Shown here: one piece after another, positions 8,618-16,840 of the stretch
How the letters are laid out: each line of letters opens with the position of its first letter
Numbering within the stretch: position 1 is the stretch's first letter
Notes under the pieces: model-generated
The model's database searches: none
What the model saw: only the letters and a program-made list of their open reading frames with translations
Told to the model about the DNA's origin: nothing
Assembly: GCF_030159895.1 (NCBI RefSeq)
Contig: NZ_BSNI01000002.1
Location: 1,638,306 to 1,702,305, forward strand
Direction of reading: 5' to 3'
DNA from: Maritalea porphyrae
GTDB taxonomy: Bacteria; Pseudomonadota; Alphaproteobacteria; Rhizobiales; Devosiaceae
DNA length: 64,000 nt
Program-made: the position numbers and the translations under genes

Positions 8618-9829
8618 TCAAACCGTAAGTGGCCAATGGTAGATATTGTTATAAAGTGACAATGCGTCCGCATATATCCTTTGTGCATCATACGACGAGA
8701 ACCGGTTAGCGTCGAATTTAGACACGTCTTGGGTTAAAGTGTTGCCTGTCAACATTTGAGCAGCCGAGCGACCAACTCCGCCTGCATGAGTAACCCAAAC
8801 GGCTTCCGCCAGAAACAACCCAACAACTTCGTCAATTTCTCCTAACAAGGGACCACCGTCGGGTGTCATTGAGAACACGCCGTTGAGTTGATCGATGACG
8901 GGTAACGTCCTAAGAACTGGCAAAAGATCGAAAGGGAGTTTGCTATCAAATACCTGTTCGACATAAGGCAACTCGGCGGCTCGATTGTCCTGCATTTCTG
9001 CTCCCAACGGGGCATGATTATACCACCCGTAGCCAAACTGATTTCCATGTTCTCGAAGATAGAAAAGATTGTCCATATCGCGAAACATAGGGCGTACAGC
9101 AGCACTCGTTGGTTCGCCTAGAACTGGAGCGGCCTTAGTGTAAAGATATGGGTGCTGCACGGGTACAAGTGGCAATTTAACACCCATTTTTTCGAGAAAC
9201 ACCGCACCCCAAATTCCTACCGCGAGCACAACGGTGTTGCATGCAATTCTTCCACCTGTCGTTTCGACCGCAGTCACGCGTGAGTTGTGTGTGGTGATGG
9301 ACAATACTTCCGTGTTTTCGTGAACGGCTATCCCTTTGCTTTCAGCGTTTTTCAACAATGACTGGACCGTGCTCTTGGCGTCCACGACTCCGTCACCTTC
9401 TACGAGCAATGACAATGCTAGTTTTCCCGCGTCCACATAAGGCAACATTTCGCCGACTTCGTTGCTTGCCAAAAGTTTTGCCTTAAAACCTCGGCTTTTT
9501 GCCGCCGCCAATTTTGCTTCAAAGACTGGTGTATTTTTTTCGTGGCGTGATGCTTCAATACTTCCAACCAATTCCATATGGCTGCCGCCGTCTGGAAGTG
9601 ACGTGTATAGCTTGGTTGAATAATCCGCCCATTCTGACATGACGGTGGAGTAGTTGTTTCGCACGACCAAACCGGGGGCGTGGCCAGTGGAGCCCTGCAA
9701 ATTTGAAATTGTTCCCCTTTCAAGAACACAGACGTCTGTTTTCCCAAGGTCTGCCAAATGGTGAGCGATTGCTGCACCGACATTTCCGCCGCCTATTATT
9801 ACGGTGTCCACATTCTTTTCAAAATTCAT
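8618..9829 (-). CDS. FAD-dependent oxidoreductase, DAO family (sarcosine/dimethylglycine dehydrogenase-like)
   Basis: A 403-residue flavoprotein with an N-terminal dinucleotide-binding motif GGGNVGAAIAHHLADLG and the acidic strand end VLERG. A DAO-type core follows, with STGHAPG near residue 50, GDGVVDAKS, VLAVGIWG and the C-terminal MTPDGGPLLGE. The segment resembles the FAD half of dimethylglycine/sarcosine dehydrogenases (TGHAPG is where those enzymes attach FAD to a histidine). It ends at IYHWPLTV, where the long relatives continue into a folate-binding GcvT domain, so this is a short version. Substrate is probably an N-methylated or secondary amine. It diverges from the CGNR regulator, and codon use is more AT-rich than in flanking housekeeping genes. 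Confidence 0.82.
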   Translation of the reverse strand: MNFEKNVDTVIIGGGNVGAAIAHHLADLGKTDVCVLERGTISNLQGSTGHAPGLVVRNNYSTVMSEWADYSTKLYTSLPDGGSHMELVGSIEASRHEKNTPVFEAKLAAAKSRGFKAKLLASNEVGEMLPYVDAGKLALSLLVEGDGVVDAKSTVQSLLKNAESKGIAVHENTEVLSITTHNSRVTAVETTGGRIACNTVVLAVGIWGAVFLEKMGVKLPLVPVQHPYLYTKAAPVLGEPTSAAVRPMFRDMDNLFYLREHGNQFGYGWYNHAPLGAEMQDNRAAELPYVEQVFDSKLPFDLLPVLRTLPVIDQLNGVFSMTPDGGPLLGEIDEVVGLFLAEAVWVTHAGGVGRSAAQMLTGNTLTQDVSKFDANRFSSYDAQRIYADALSLYNNIYHWPLTV

Positions 9830-9854
9830 TTTTCAGCTGGCTCCAACGTTCTCA

Positions 9855-9883
9855 TTGTCTAATTTTATCTGGAATGATATTAT
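9855..9883 (+). promoter_or_regulatory. Predicted sigma-70 promoter of the CGNR regulator gene
   Basis: TTGTCT (9855-9860) and TATTAT (9878-9883) are separated by 17 bases and lie 30 bases before the ATG at 9914, which has AGGTGG (9903-9908) as ribosome-binding site. The region is shared with the divergent FAD oxidoreductase gene, so the regulator could control both directions from here. Confidence 0.5.
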
Positions 9884-9913
9884 GTAACCTATTAAAAATT
9901 TTAGGTGGTTACA

Positions 9914-10456
9914 ATGGTGGATTCGCCGTTTTTTGTGAAATTCGTTAACTCGCTACATATCTCAAGCATAGATACGCGAACGGACCATCTTCATGATCCC
10001 AGCTATTTGTCTCGTCGTGCTAACGAATGGGGGTTCACCGATACCGAATTGACTGAAGATATGAACTCGCTACTGGCGTTGCGAACTGCAATTCGAAATG
10101 TACTGTTTCAGGTTTCTCGTCAGGGAACGGTCGAGCCCGAGGATCTTGCCTTTATCAACAGTGTAATAAAGCCCGAAGTTCGTCTTCTGGAGTTGATTGC
10201 TAGCGAAAAAACAATTGTTGAAACCAAAACAACAAAAGAGAATACCTATAGTCCTCACGAGTTTTTGGCACATGATTTTGCCCGGAGCGTTGCACATTAT
10301 GGAATTAAACGTTTCAAGCTTTGTGCGAACGATACTTGTTTGTGGGCCTTTCACGATACAAGCAAAAACGGGTCAAAGAAGTGGTGCAGTTCCGCTGCGT
10401 GTGGGAATACCGATAAGGTTCGCCGTTTTCGTGAACGTAAGAAAAATGCAACTTGA
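9914..10456 (+). CDS. CGNR zinc-finger / ABATE-domain transcriptional regulator
   Basis: A 180-residue protein with an N-terminal ABATE-type helical domain (PF07336; residues 1-125 roughly) and a C-terminal CGNR zinc finger (PF11706). Zinc ligands are Cys137, Cys142, Cys158 and Cys163, within CANDTC, WCSSAACGN and a following basic helix (RRFRERKK). The usual CGNR signature reads CGNT here. Such proteins are thought to be stress- or substrate-responsive regulators. Start chosen at ATG 9914 because AGGTGG lies 5 bases upstream; the GTG at 9905 would overlap that site. It is divergent from the FAD oxidoreductase, a probable target. Confidence 0.85.
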   Translation: MVDSPFFVKFVNSLHISSIDTRTDHLHDPSYLSRRANEWGFTDTELTEDMNSLLALRTAIRNVLFQVSRQGTVEPEDLAFINSVIKPEVRLLELIASEKTIVETKTTKENTYSPHEFLAHDFARSVAHYGIKRFKLCANDTCLWAFHDTSKNGSKKWCSSAACGNTDKVRRFRERKKNAT

Positions 10457-10527
10457 TCCACCGCAAAGCACATCTGTTCAAATTCACATACTCTCTAAAT
10501 CGTTAGGGCAAAAGGAGAGGGTGATCG

Positions 10528-10920
10528 ATGAAGCGGAATATGGACTTGGTTCGCACCATTTTGATTGCGATTGAAAACAGCGTAGATGATGAACCGGGCA
10601 CAATCCATTTGCCCCACAAAGACTATGATGACGTCACGATTTATCAGCACGTGCGCATGATGCATGAGGGCAATTTGATCCATGCAATTGAAGGGCACGG
10701 GTTTGATAATTCGGCCCCTTGGTATCCCCATTCGCTGACATGGCATGGCCATGATTTTTTGGATGCTGTACGTGATGATGACGTTTGGGCAAAAGTGCGC
10801 CTGCGGGAGCAGGAAAGCGGGCATACATTGCCGCTTGAAGCATTGTTCCGCCTTGCTTTGCACGAAATCAATGAAAAATTGAAGCTGTTGCCTTCCAGCA
10901 AAACATTGGCGGCCGGCTAA
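10528..10920 (+). CDS. DUF2513 domain-containing protein
   Basis: A 130-residue protein beginning MKRNMDLVRTILIAIE, the hallmark opening of DUF2513 (PF10711), with the HVRMMHEGNLI segment and a WHGHDFLDAVRDDDVWAKV core. The function of the family is unknown; it is scattered in genomes and phage-like regions and its fold suggests a winged-helix-like element. A GGAGAGG sequence about 8 bases upstream supports the start. It lies alone between the CGNR regulator and the OsmC gene. Confidence 0.8.
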   Translation: MKRNMDLVRTILIAIENSVDDEPGTIHLPHKDYDDVTIYQHVRMMHEGNLIHAIEGHGFDNSAPWYPHSLTWHGHDFLDAVRDDDVWAKVRLREQESGHTLPLEALFRLALHEINEKLKLLPSSKTLAAG

Positions 10921-11057
10921 AACTGGACCCTGTCTTCACAATAAAGAGAGAATTCGCAAGGGGCTGAAACCGTACCTCACATCCGCTTGAGCGGGTGGGA
11001 CGAAACACCATTCTTCATGCTTTTGATTTGAGCGAACTGGCATTTGGCCAGAACTGG

Positions 11058-11074
11058 GCGGCGAATTGCGCCGC
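11058..11074. other. GC-rich hairpin in the leader before the OsmC gene
   Basis: GCGGCG (11058-11063) pairs with CGCCGC (11069-11074) over a 5-base loop, 38 bases before the OsmC start. A second short stem (CCGC-TTGA-GCGG) lies at 10983-10994. No T-run follows either, and the leader matches no riboswitch class I recognise. Confidence 0.3.
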
Positions 11075-11111
11075 ATAAACAAATCAACCAACAAGCATCG
11101 AAGGAAACATC

Positions 11112-11651
11112 ATGCTCAACAATATTGACCTTGAAGGTCTTGAAGGCGCAAAAGCTGCGATCAGCGAAACGCCTGCTGCAGGTATCGCCACTTATGGCGT
11201 GAACCTAAACTGGCAATCTGGCGTGCGCGCTAATGTCACCACATTGCCCATGAATGTGGGCGGCGAAGAGATTCCGCGCGATTTCTCTTGGGTTGTTGAT
11301 GAACCGCCTGCATTGCTTGGCGAAAGCAAAGGCCCAACGCCACAAGAATTCCTTATGTCAGGCGTTGGCGCTTGCATCATGGTTGGCTTTGTTGTGCACG
11401 CTTCAATCAAGAATATTGAGATCAAAAGCCTCAACGTAAAAGTGACCGGTGGTCTTGATCTCGCTGGTTTCTTAGACTTGCGCGACGATGCGAAAGTCGA
11501 AATGTCAGGCATTCAATATGAAATCCACATTGATGCCGACGCCTCACTTGAGGATTTGGCGGAAATTGAGCGCAGCGCGGTTGATTTCAGCCCAAACGCC
11601 ATGACCGTTTCCCGCGGCATTCCGCTGACGGGTAAGGTTTGTCCTGTTTAG
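11112..11651 (+). CDS. OsmC family protein
   Basis: A 179-residue protein of the OsmC/Ohr superfamily, thiol-dependent peroxidases or related proteins protecting against organic hydroperoxides. The TPQEFLMSGVGACIMVGFV block corresponds to the first active-site region with the cysteine in GACIM, and the end PNAMTVSRGIPLTGKV is the family terminus. The second redox cysteine of true OsmC/Ohr is not obvious (SPNAMT stands where many have a CP motif), so peroxidase activity is uncertain. An AAGGAAAC precedes the ATG. The gene converges on the large DUF4214 gene with a hairpin terminator between them. Confidence 0.85.
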   Translation: MLNNIDLEGLEGAKAAISETPAAGIATYGVNLNWQSGVRANVTTLPMNVGGEEIPRDFSWVVDEPPALLGESKGPTPQEFLMSGVGACIMVGFVVHASIKNIEIKSLNVKVTGGLDLAGFLDLRDDAKVEMSGIQYEIHIDADASLEDLAEIERSAVDFSPNAMTVSRGIPLTGKVCPV

Positions 11652-11666
11652 CCACCTTTTTGCATG

Positions 11667-11706
11667 AAAAACCCGCACTCCTTCTCGCCGAAGAGGAGCG
11701 CGGGCT
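11667..11706 (-). terminator. Rho-independent terminator between osmC-like and DUF4214 genes
   Basis: CCCGC (11672-11676) pairs with GCGGG (11700-11704) and CTCCT (1178-11682 region, i.e. 11678-11682) with AGGAG (11694-11698), with one internal mismatch. On the minus strand the stem is followed by TTTTT (11667-11671 complement), so it best serves the DUF4214 gene. On the plus strand the tail is only CTCTTGTG, so it may also slow osmC read-through. Confidence 0.7.
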
Positions 11707-11732
11707 CTTGTGTTGGGCTGGTCCCGGGGAGA

Positions 11733-14700
11733 CTAGATGATAGCGAAGTCCGCGACCTGACTATCAAAAAGCACAAGCGAAGCGACGCCGCCGCTCACTT
11801 GAAGCTGGGCATCCAAACCCGCACCCATGCCGGTTACATCCAATGTAAAACCGCCCCCGATTTCAAATTCTGACGCATTGAACAACTCAAAACTGTCGCC
11901 CGCAGCGCCGCCAAAGCCTTCTTGGAAAGCTATGTTCAATTCGCCTTCAAGTTTTGAACTGCCTGTCGTGACTAGCTTGTCAAACGACGCTGTGCTTGCG
12001 ATCTGCAGATCAATCTCACCGCCTGTGTGTGACAGCGCACCATTGATATCCACGGTTTCAACTGCGTCGGAAACTATGAAGTTGCCAGCTAGGATTTCTA
12101 AATCGCTATTCACAGTAGATGCGGCATCAACAGTAAGCTTTGCGCCACCGCCTTGCAAAAGGATGCCAGAATAGCTGTTGCCGTCTTCTGCTAAATAGGA
12201 TGAGCCGCTGTGTTGCACTGTGGCACCATTTGAAATTACAACGTTTGTGTCACTTTGCGATTCATATGCTCCGACAAACATGACTGCACCGTAGTCAAAT
12301 GCGGAGCCATTCCCATCGATTGTGATTGCTGCTTCTGCACCTTCTCTGGCACCGAATGACGAGACGCCATTCTTCGTATTCTCGACTTTTCCACCATCCA
12401 AAATTGATAGGGAAGCTTCACCCTCTCTGCCAATGCGGATATACCCATTGCGAAAATCTGTTTGTGTATCTGAGATGGGGTTGTCATCTATGATTTGAAT
12501 GATTGACCCCGCACCGGACACAGTGACTTCTCCTTTGTCTTCCGCATTTCGGCCCGCACTGAGCATCGGCAAGTAGGTGCCATTGCCATCAATTATCAGT
12601 TTGCCACCATTGGTTATGTCGAGCGTGCTTGCACCTGCAGTTGAATCTCTACCTAGGATGAGGGAGCTACTATGATCATTGTCATCGCCTGTATATGCAA
12701 TGGTCACCGTGCCGCCATCGATGTCGATGTCCGCAACACCACCATCTCTACCGGCGCGAATGCCACCGGCAGTCAGATTGGCCCCATCGCTTACGACAAG
12801 CTTTGCCTTTGTATTTTCGCCATGGGCAAGCTTGATTTCATTGTAGTCGTCTTTCGCGAACGACACCTTTGACCCATCGCCGGTGACTGTCAGATTGCCT
12901 TCACCGCCTTTGAGCGAAAAGTCGTCGCTTGCTTCGCCAAAAGTTGCTCCGTCGCCAAAAATGATCTCACCACCATCAGAAACGGTGACATTTGCAACCG
13001 CGTCTTTGGATACGCCAAAAAAGCTGGTGTTGTCTGCGGAGTCGATTTTGGAGCCAACCCCAGAGACATTGATGTTTACGGTTGCGCTTTCCTTGCCCAC
13101 ATCTATGCCGTCTTGATCTTCCCATCGAGTGGCAGCATCAATTTGTTTGCCTAGTTTTAGTATCCCACCGTTAGTAATATTGAGTTCCGCTGTCGTTGCG
13201 GCATTCGCAATGCCAAAATCTGAATTGCCATCATCATAGACTTCGCCAAACGCAAAACTTGCTAGATCAAGACGGTTTTCAAGTTCGACCATTGCGCCAT
13301 CGGCGATATTTATCGTTGCGGTAGAACCGGAAAATCGCGCCGCGGTAATCTCGTTCAACTGTATGCTAGTATCTCCGGTCACATTGATGGTGGATGTGCC
13401 GCCTTCGCGACCCGCTTCAATCTGCTTCGCGTCCAATGTTCCGCCGTTGGAAATGGTCAGGTTACCGACAGTTCCTTGACCTCGACCGAAGTCAATAGAT
13501 TTGTTGCTGTCCTCTATGAACTCTACTTTGGATCCTGTGCCGTCAATGATCAGGTTGCCTTCACCGCCAAACTGGTCGTGCCGATCTGAGTTTTTGCCGA
13601 AATTCGCACCTTCGCCCAGAATTGCCTTGCCACCGTCCAAAATGCTCAAGGTTGCTTTAGCGTTCTTTGAAAGGCCAAAGTCGGACCAATCCTTCTTACT
13701 TTCAAGAAGCGAGCCTTCGCCGGCAACAGTTATATTGACTGTTGAGCTTTCGTTTCCTGGCGTGATTTCCTCATCAATCTTCCAGCGGGAGGCGACATTT
13801 ATGTTGTTTGCGACTTCAACGACGCCGCCGTCCGATATCGTAAAGTCAACTTTTGTCGCTCCATCAGGGACGCTTAGGCTTATCGACCCATCATCTTTCA
13901 TAAAGCCATTGTTGAACTGCCCCAATAACAGAGAATCAGAAACAGCGATTTTTGCACCGCGGGAAACCTCTAAATCTGCAACCGAGCCGGAGTTCATTGC
14001 TGCTTCAAGATACTCGGTGTTCAACGTCGCTCCATCGGTCATCAATAATGATGCAGAGCCACCATCTTCTGCAAACTTAGCGGCCGCAACGCTGATCGTC
14101 GCGCCATCATCTGCAAAAAGCGTTCCGTTAGAACCTACACCTTGTCCGAGCTTCAACTCACCAGCGTTGACCTCAGATTCACTTCCACGAACCTCCAATA
14201 CGCCCGTGCCGCCAATGTCGAGATTGTACTCGGTAACATTGCCGATCCGTATGTCATTTTCCACTTCAAGTAATCCGCCGGATCGAATGTCGATGACAAC
14301 CTTTCCGCCTGAACCGCCACCTTTAAGTTCGTCCATGATCTTTAACTGTGAGCCTTTTCCTTGGATTAGGATCGTGCTCGTTGATGTTGCAGCATTGTCG
14401 CCCCCTTCATCGGCGCCGCCGTAGGAAAATCTAGCATCTTCTCCAACAAAAACCTTTGCGCCGCCTAATATGTTTAACTCAGCGCTTGTGTCGGAACCCG
14501 CAGTACCATAGCCCTCTTTTGTTCTGAGTTTGCCGAAGTTTACCCCCTTTGAGAAAGTTAGCTCTGCGCTGTCGGCAACATTGACGATGGATACATCGCC
14601 AGAGAAACGACCAAATTCTGATCCCTCGTCGTCGCTATGCTCTGCCTTGAAGGTTGCAGAGCTGCCTGTGCCGCGAACTGTAAGCTCACTTGCCGCCCCT

Positions 14701-15383
14701 CCAAAGCCAACAATTCCGCTCATTTCAAAGTCAGCGCCGTTGGTTACAAGAATGCTGGTGGGGTCTTCTTCCGGTAAGGAATAGGTGAATTTGTCCCCAT
14801 CATATTGGGTTGATCCGTCTACGATGTCGCTAAGGTCGTCGCCAGTAAACCGGGTGGTCACCCCGCTAGCTTTATCTGAAATTTTGCCCAAAGCCATTGC
14901 AATTGATGCTTCGGAGTGATTTACGCCCGACATTACAGCCATTGCATCCGCTATGACATCAGGGTTGTCATTCCCAGCTTCGGCATCTTTGAAGGCAATG
15001 CCAACCTGGACTTTGTTGGCGAGCATTGTTTTGTCTTGCCCATCTTCTGTGTTGCGTGCTCCGTTTATAACAGCAAGAATGAAGACGCCGATGGGATAGC
15101 CAGCGTCCAGCTCGGCTGTCCAATAAGCAAGTCCCTCTGGATCAGGCGCGCGATCAAACAAATTCTTGTAAATCTTGTTGATGAACGCACCTGCGTCGTT
15201 GCTGTCTTGGTCATCCAAGTATGGGTAGTTTGCTTTGGATTCGGCTTGAACAGCAAATGACTGTGCAATTTCTGCAGGAGTCATTCCTTCTTCAAGTCTA
15301 TTTTCCCAATACTCCAGTCCGTCGGGGTCTGGTGCTCGATTATAGTAACCAACGTATAATTGCGTAAGTAATTCTGTAGACAT
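11733..15383 (-). CDS. Large DUF4214-domain beta-helix repeat protein, probable secreted/surface protein
   Basis: A 1216-residue acidic protein. Residues 1-110 hold two DUF4214-type repeats (YYNRAPDPDGLEYW and LFDRAPDPEGLAYW), a domain common in type I-secreted and S-layer-associated proteins. From about 200 to 1110 it consists of short Gly/Ala/Asp-rich strands such as VSDGGEIIFGDGA and ISNGGTL, typical of autotransporter-like right-handed beta-helices. There is no N-terminal signal peptide. The C-terminus ends in a hydrophobic VASLVLFDSQVADFAII, resembling type I secretion tails, and no autotransporter barrel is present. Residues about 467-670 are repeated at 687-890 with a constant 220-residue offset. 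Function is unknown; adhesion or matrix is inferred. Two LuxR-type genes diverge from it. Confidence 0.75.
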   Translation of the reverse strand: MSTELLTQLYVGYYNRAPDPDGLEYWENRLEEGMTPAEIAQSFAVQAESKANYPYLDDQDSNDAGAFINKIYKNLFDRAPDPEGLAYWTAELDAGYPIGVFILAVINGARNTEDGQDKTMLANKVQVGIAFKDAEAGNDNPDVIADAMAVMSGVNHSEASIAMALGKISDKASGVTTRFTGDDLSDIVDGSTQYDGDKFTYSLPEEDPTSILVTNGADFEMSGIVGFGGAASELTVRGTGSSATFKAEHSDDEGSEFGRFSGDVSIVNVADSAELTFSKGVNFGKLRTKEGYGTAGSDTSAELNILGGAKVFVGEDARFSYGGADEGGDNAATSTSTILIQGKGSQLKIMDELKGGGSGGKVVIDIRSGGLLEVENDIRIGNVTEYNLDIGGTGVLEVRGSESEVNAGELKLGQGVGSNGTLFADDGATISVAAAKFAEDGGSASLLMTDGATLNTEYLEAAMNSGSVADLEVSRGAKIAVSDSLLLGQFNNGFMKDDGSISLSVPDGATKVDFTISDGGVVEVANNINVASRWKIDEEITPGNESSTVNITVAGEGSLLESKKDWSDFGLSKNAKATLSILDGGKAILGEGANFGKNSDRHDQFGGEGNLIIDGTGSKVEFIEDSNKSIDFGRGQGTVGNLTISNGGTLDAKQIEAGREGGTSTINVTGDTSIQLNEITAARFSGSTATINIADGAMVELENRLDLASFAFGEVYDDGNSDFGIANAATTAELNITNGGILKLGKQIDAATRWEDQDGIDVGKESATVNINVSGVGSKIDSADNTSFFGVSKDAVANVTVSDGGEIIFGDGATFGEASDDFSLKGGEGNLTVTGDGSKVSFAKDDYNEIKLAHGENTKAKLVVSDGANLTAGGIRAGRDGGVADIDIDGGTVTIAYTGDDNDHSSSLILGRDSTAGASTLDITNGGKLIIDGNGTYLPMLSAGRNAEDKGEVTVSGAGSIIQIIDDNPISDTQTDFRNGYIRIGREGEASLSILDGGKVENTKNGVSSFGAREGAEAAITIDGNGSAFDYGAVMFVGAYESQSDTNVVISNGATVQHSGSSYLAEDGNSYSGILLQGGGAKLTVDAASTVNSDLEILAGNFIVSDAVETVDINGALSHTGGEIDLQIASTASFDKLVTTGSSKLEGELNIAFQEGFGGAAGDSFELFNASEFEIGGGFTLDVTGMGAGLDAQLQVSGGVASLVLFDSQVADFAII
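12714..13985 (-). repeat. Internal 220-residue (660-bp) duplication in the DUF4214 protein gene
   Basis: Two diverged copies lie at 13374-13985 (residues 467-670) and 12714-13325 (residues 687-890). Matching landmarks all differ by 220 residues: VNITVAGEGS/VNINVSGVGS (549/769), GGEGNL (606/826) and AGREGG/AGRDGG (657/877). The copies are clearly similar in protein but have drifted in DNA, indicating an old in-frame duplication without later indels. Confidence 0.8.
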
Positions 15384-15634
15384 ATTTGTCTCCCCTTAGA
15401 GTTTTATTCTTTCTCTTGCCCTACGTTCGTTCCCCAGCGTTTCGCGGTTTTGCTGGTTGATTCAGTGGCAAAAGTCATTTTTTCCGCGGCGAATTAGAAG
15501 GTTCATGTGTGAAGTATCGATCACATGGCTCGCTAATAGGCGGATTTGGGAAGAATTGCGCATCTATTGCATTTGTGCATGATACAGTTAGACTACGTAT
15601 AAATTTTTACATGTTTAATTTGCTGTATGATAAA

Positions 15635-16765
15635 ATGACACCAGATGAGCCATTAAATATTGCACAGTTTTCACAAGTAACAGATGTTCTGTTTCAAGCA
15701 GCATTGGATAGTTCAAAATGGCAGGACTTCATTGCTGTGCTGTCACGTCACACGGGCGACATCAAAACTCATATGTTTGGATTTGATCGCCAGACACATC
15801 AAACTTTCAATTTGATCGGCCACGGTTATTCAGACGAAGCGATTGATGTCTATCGTCGCCATTATTACAAAAAAAATGCCTGGGCACCTGGGTTCGCAAA
15901 CGCAATGGAAGGCGCTGTCGTTCATTCACAGCAAATGATGAGTCTAGAGCTGCTTGAACAAACTGATTTTTATCATGAATGGGTGAAGCCACAAGAGGAT
16001 GTGTGTGCAGGTGGTGGCGTCATGTTGTTCAAAGGTGGAAATCGTACAATTATGCTTGGCGGGAACATTCGGCGGAAAGACGCAGATGCACTGGAAAGTA
16101 ATTGGTTGCATTCGTTGGCCATACTGCGACCACATATTCGTCAAGCGTTTGAATTTAATCGCATAATTGCCGAACATGAGCTTTCATCGAGCTTACCTAT
16201 CAACCTGCGTGGAGACAAATCTGTCGCCCTTTATGTTGTCGATGAAAAATCGCACCTTAGCTACAGCAATGCAGCGGGAGAGAAGATGTTGGATACTTCT
16301 GGGCCCGCTCAATGGACGTTGGGTAGGCGGTTTCGATTCAATTTGTTGGAATTAAACGCGCTACTTACAAGGGCAACAAAGTCATTGCTCCGAAATGACC
16401 GCGAGATTTCGCATTTTCTTGCGGCGACCGATCAATTTTTGGGTCCAATTGAAGTCAGGATTTTGCGAATATCGCCTGATAATCCGCTGCTTCCGTTTCC
16501 CATAACTTTGGACCGCCCGCACCTTTTGATTTCGATCGCAAAGGTCGGTTCCAACTCTCAACAATATGACCGGTTGGCGCAATTTGGTCTTACTAAAGCG
16601 GAGGTGGAAATAGTAGGCGCATTTTGCTCGGGAAAGACACTTCGAGAGATTTCTCAAGATCGCGATGTGAGCATATTTACTGCGCGAAACCAGATAAAGT
16701 CGGCAATGCAGAAGTTGGGCGTTTCCAGTCAGATCGAATTGATTAAAAAGCTCGAACAACTTTGA
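15635..16765 (+). CDS. LuxR-type HTH regulator (first of a tandem pair)
   Basis: A 376-residue protein with a C-terminal LuxR/GerE-type helix-turn-helix (LTKAEVEIVGAFCSGKTLREISQDR, then TARNQIKSAMQKLGV). The 300-residue N-terminal region is of unrecognised sensor type, marked by YHEWVKPQEDV, MLGGNIRRKDAD and LRPHIRQAF. The same landmarks occur in the next gene, so the two are paralogues. No autoinducer-binding LuxR signature is evident. Start taken at ATG 15635 because it aligns with the paralogue and a TATAAA sequence lies at about 15597; ATG 15611 and GTG 15509 are alternatives in the same frame. The gene diverges from the DUF4214 protein across 251 bases without another gene. Confidence 0.8.
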   Translation: MTPDEPLNIAQFSQVTDVLFQAALDSSKWQDFIAVLSRHTGDIKTHMFGFDRQTHQTFNLIGHGYSDEAIDVYRRHYYKKNAWAPGFANAMEGAVVHSQQMMSLELLEQTDFYHEWVKPQEDVCAGGGVMLFKGGNRTIMLGGNIRRKDADALESNWLHSLAILRPHIRQAFEFNRIIAEHELSSSLPINLRGDKSVALYVVDEKSHLSYSNAAGEKMLDTSGPAQWTLGRRFRFNLLELNALLTRATKSLLRNDREISHFLAATDQFLGPIEVRILRISPDNPLLPFPITLDRPHLLISIAKVGSNSQQYDRLAQFGLTKAEVEIVGAFCSGKTLREISQDRDVSIFTARNQIKSAMQKLGVSSQIELIKKLEQL

Positions 16766-16840
16766 TGATGAACAAACGTCAAAGGCTAACAGTAAACCAG
16801 ATCGCAATGGATCGAATCTTTCAGGTGAGTTGTAGCAAAA

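Noticed and set aside
10921-11111. A structured RNA or riboswitch before the OsmC gene
   Set aside because: Only short isolated hairpins occur; nothing matches a riboswitch consensus I know, and no terminator-type switch is present.
13501-14424. A 307-codon plus-strand frame antisense to the DUF4214 gene
   Set aside because: The Pro/Ser-rich translation is what antisense reading of Gly/Asp/Ala-rich repeats produces; no start signal or domain is seen.
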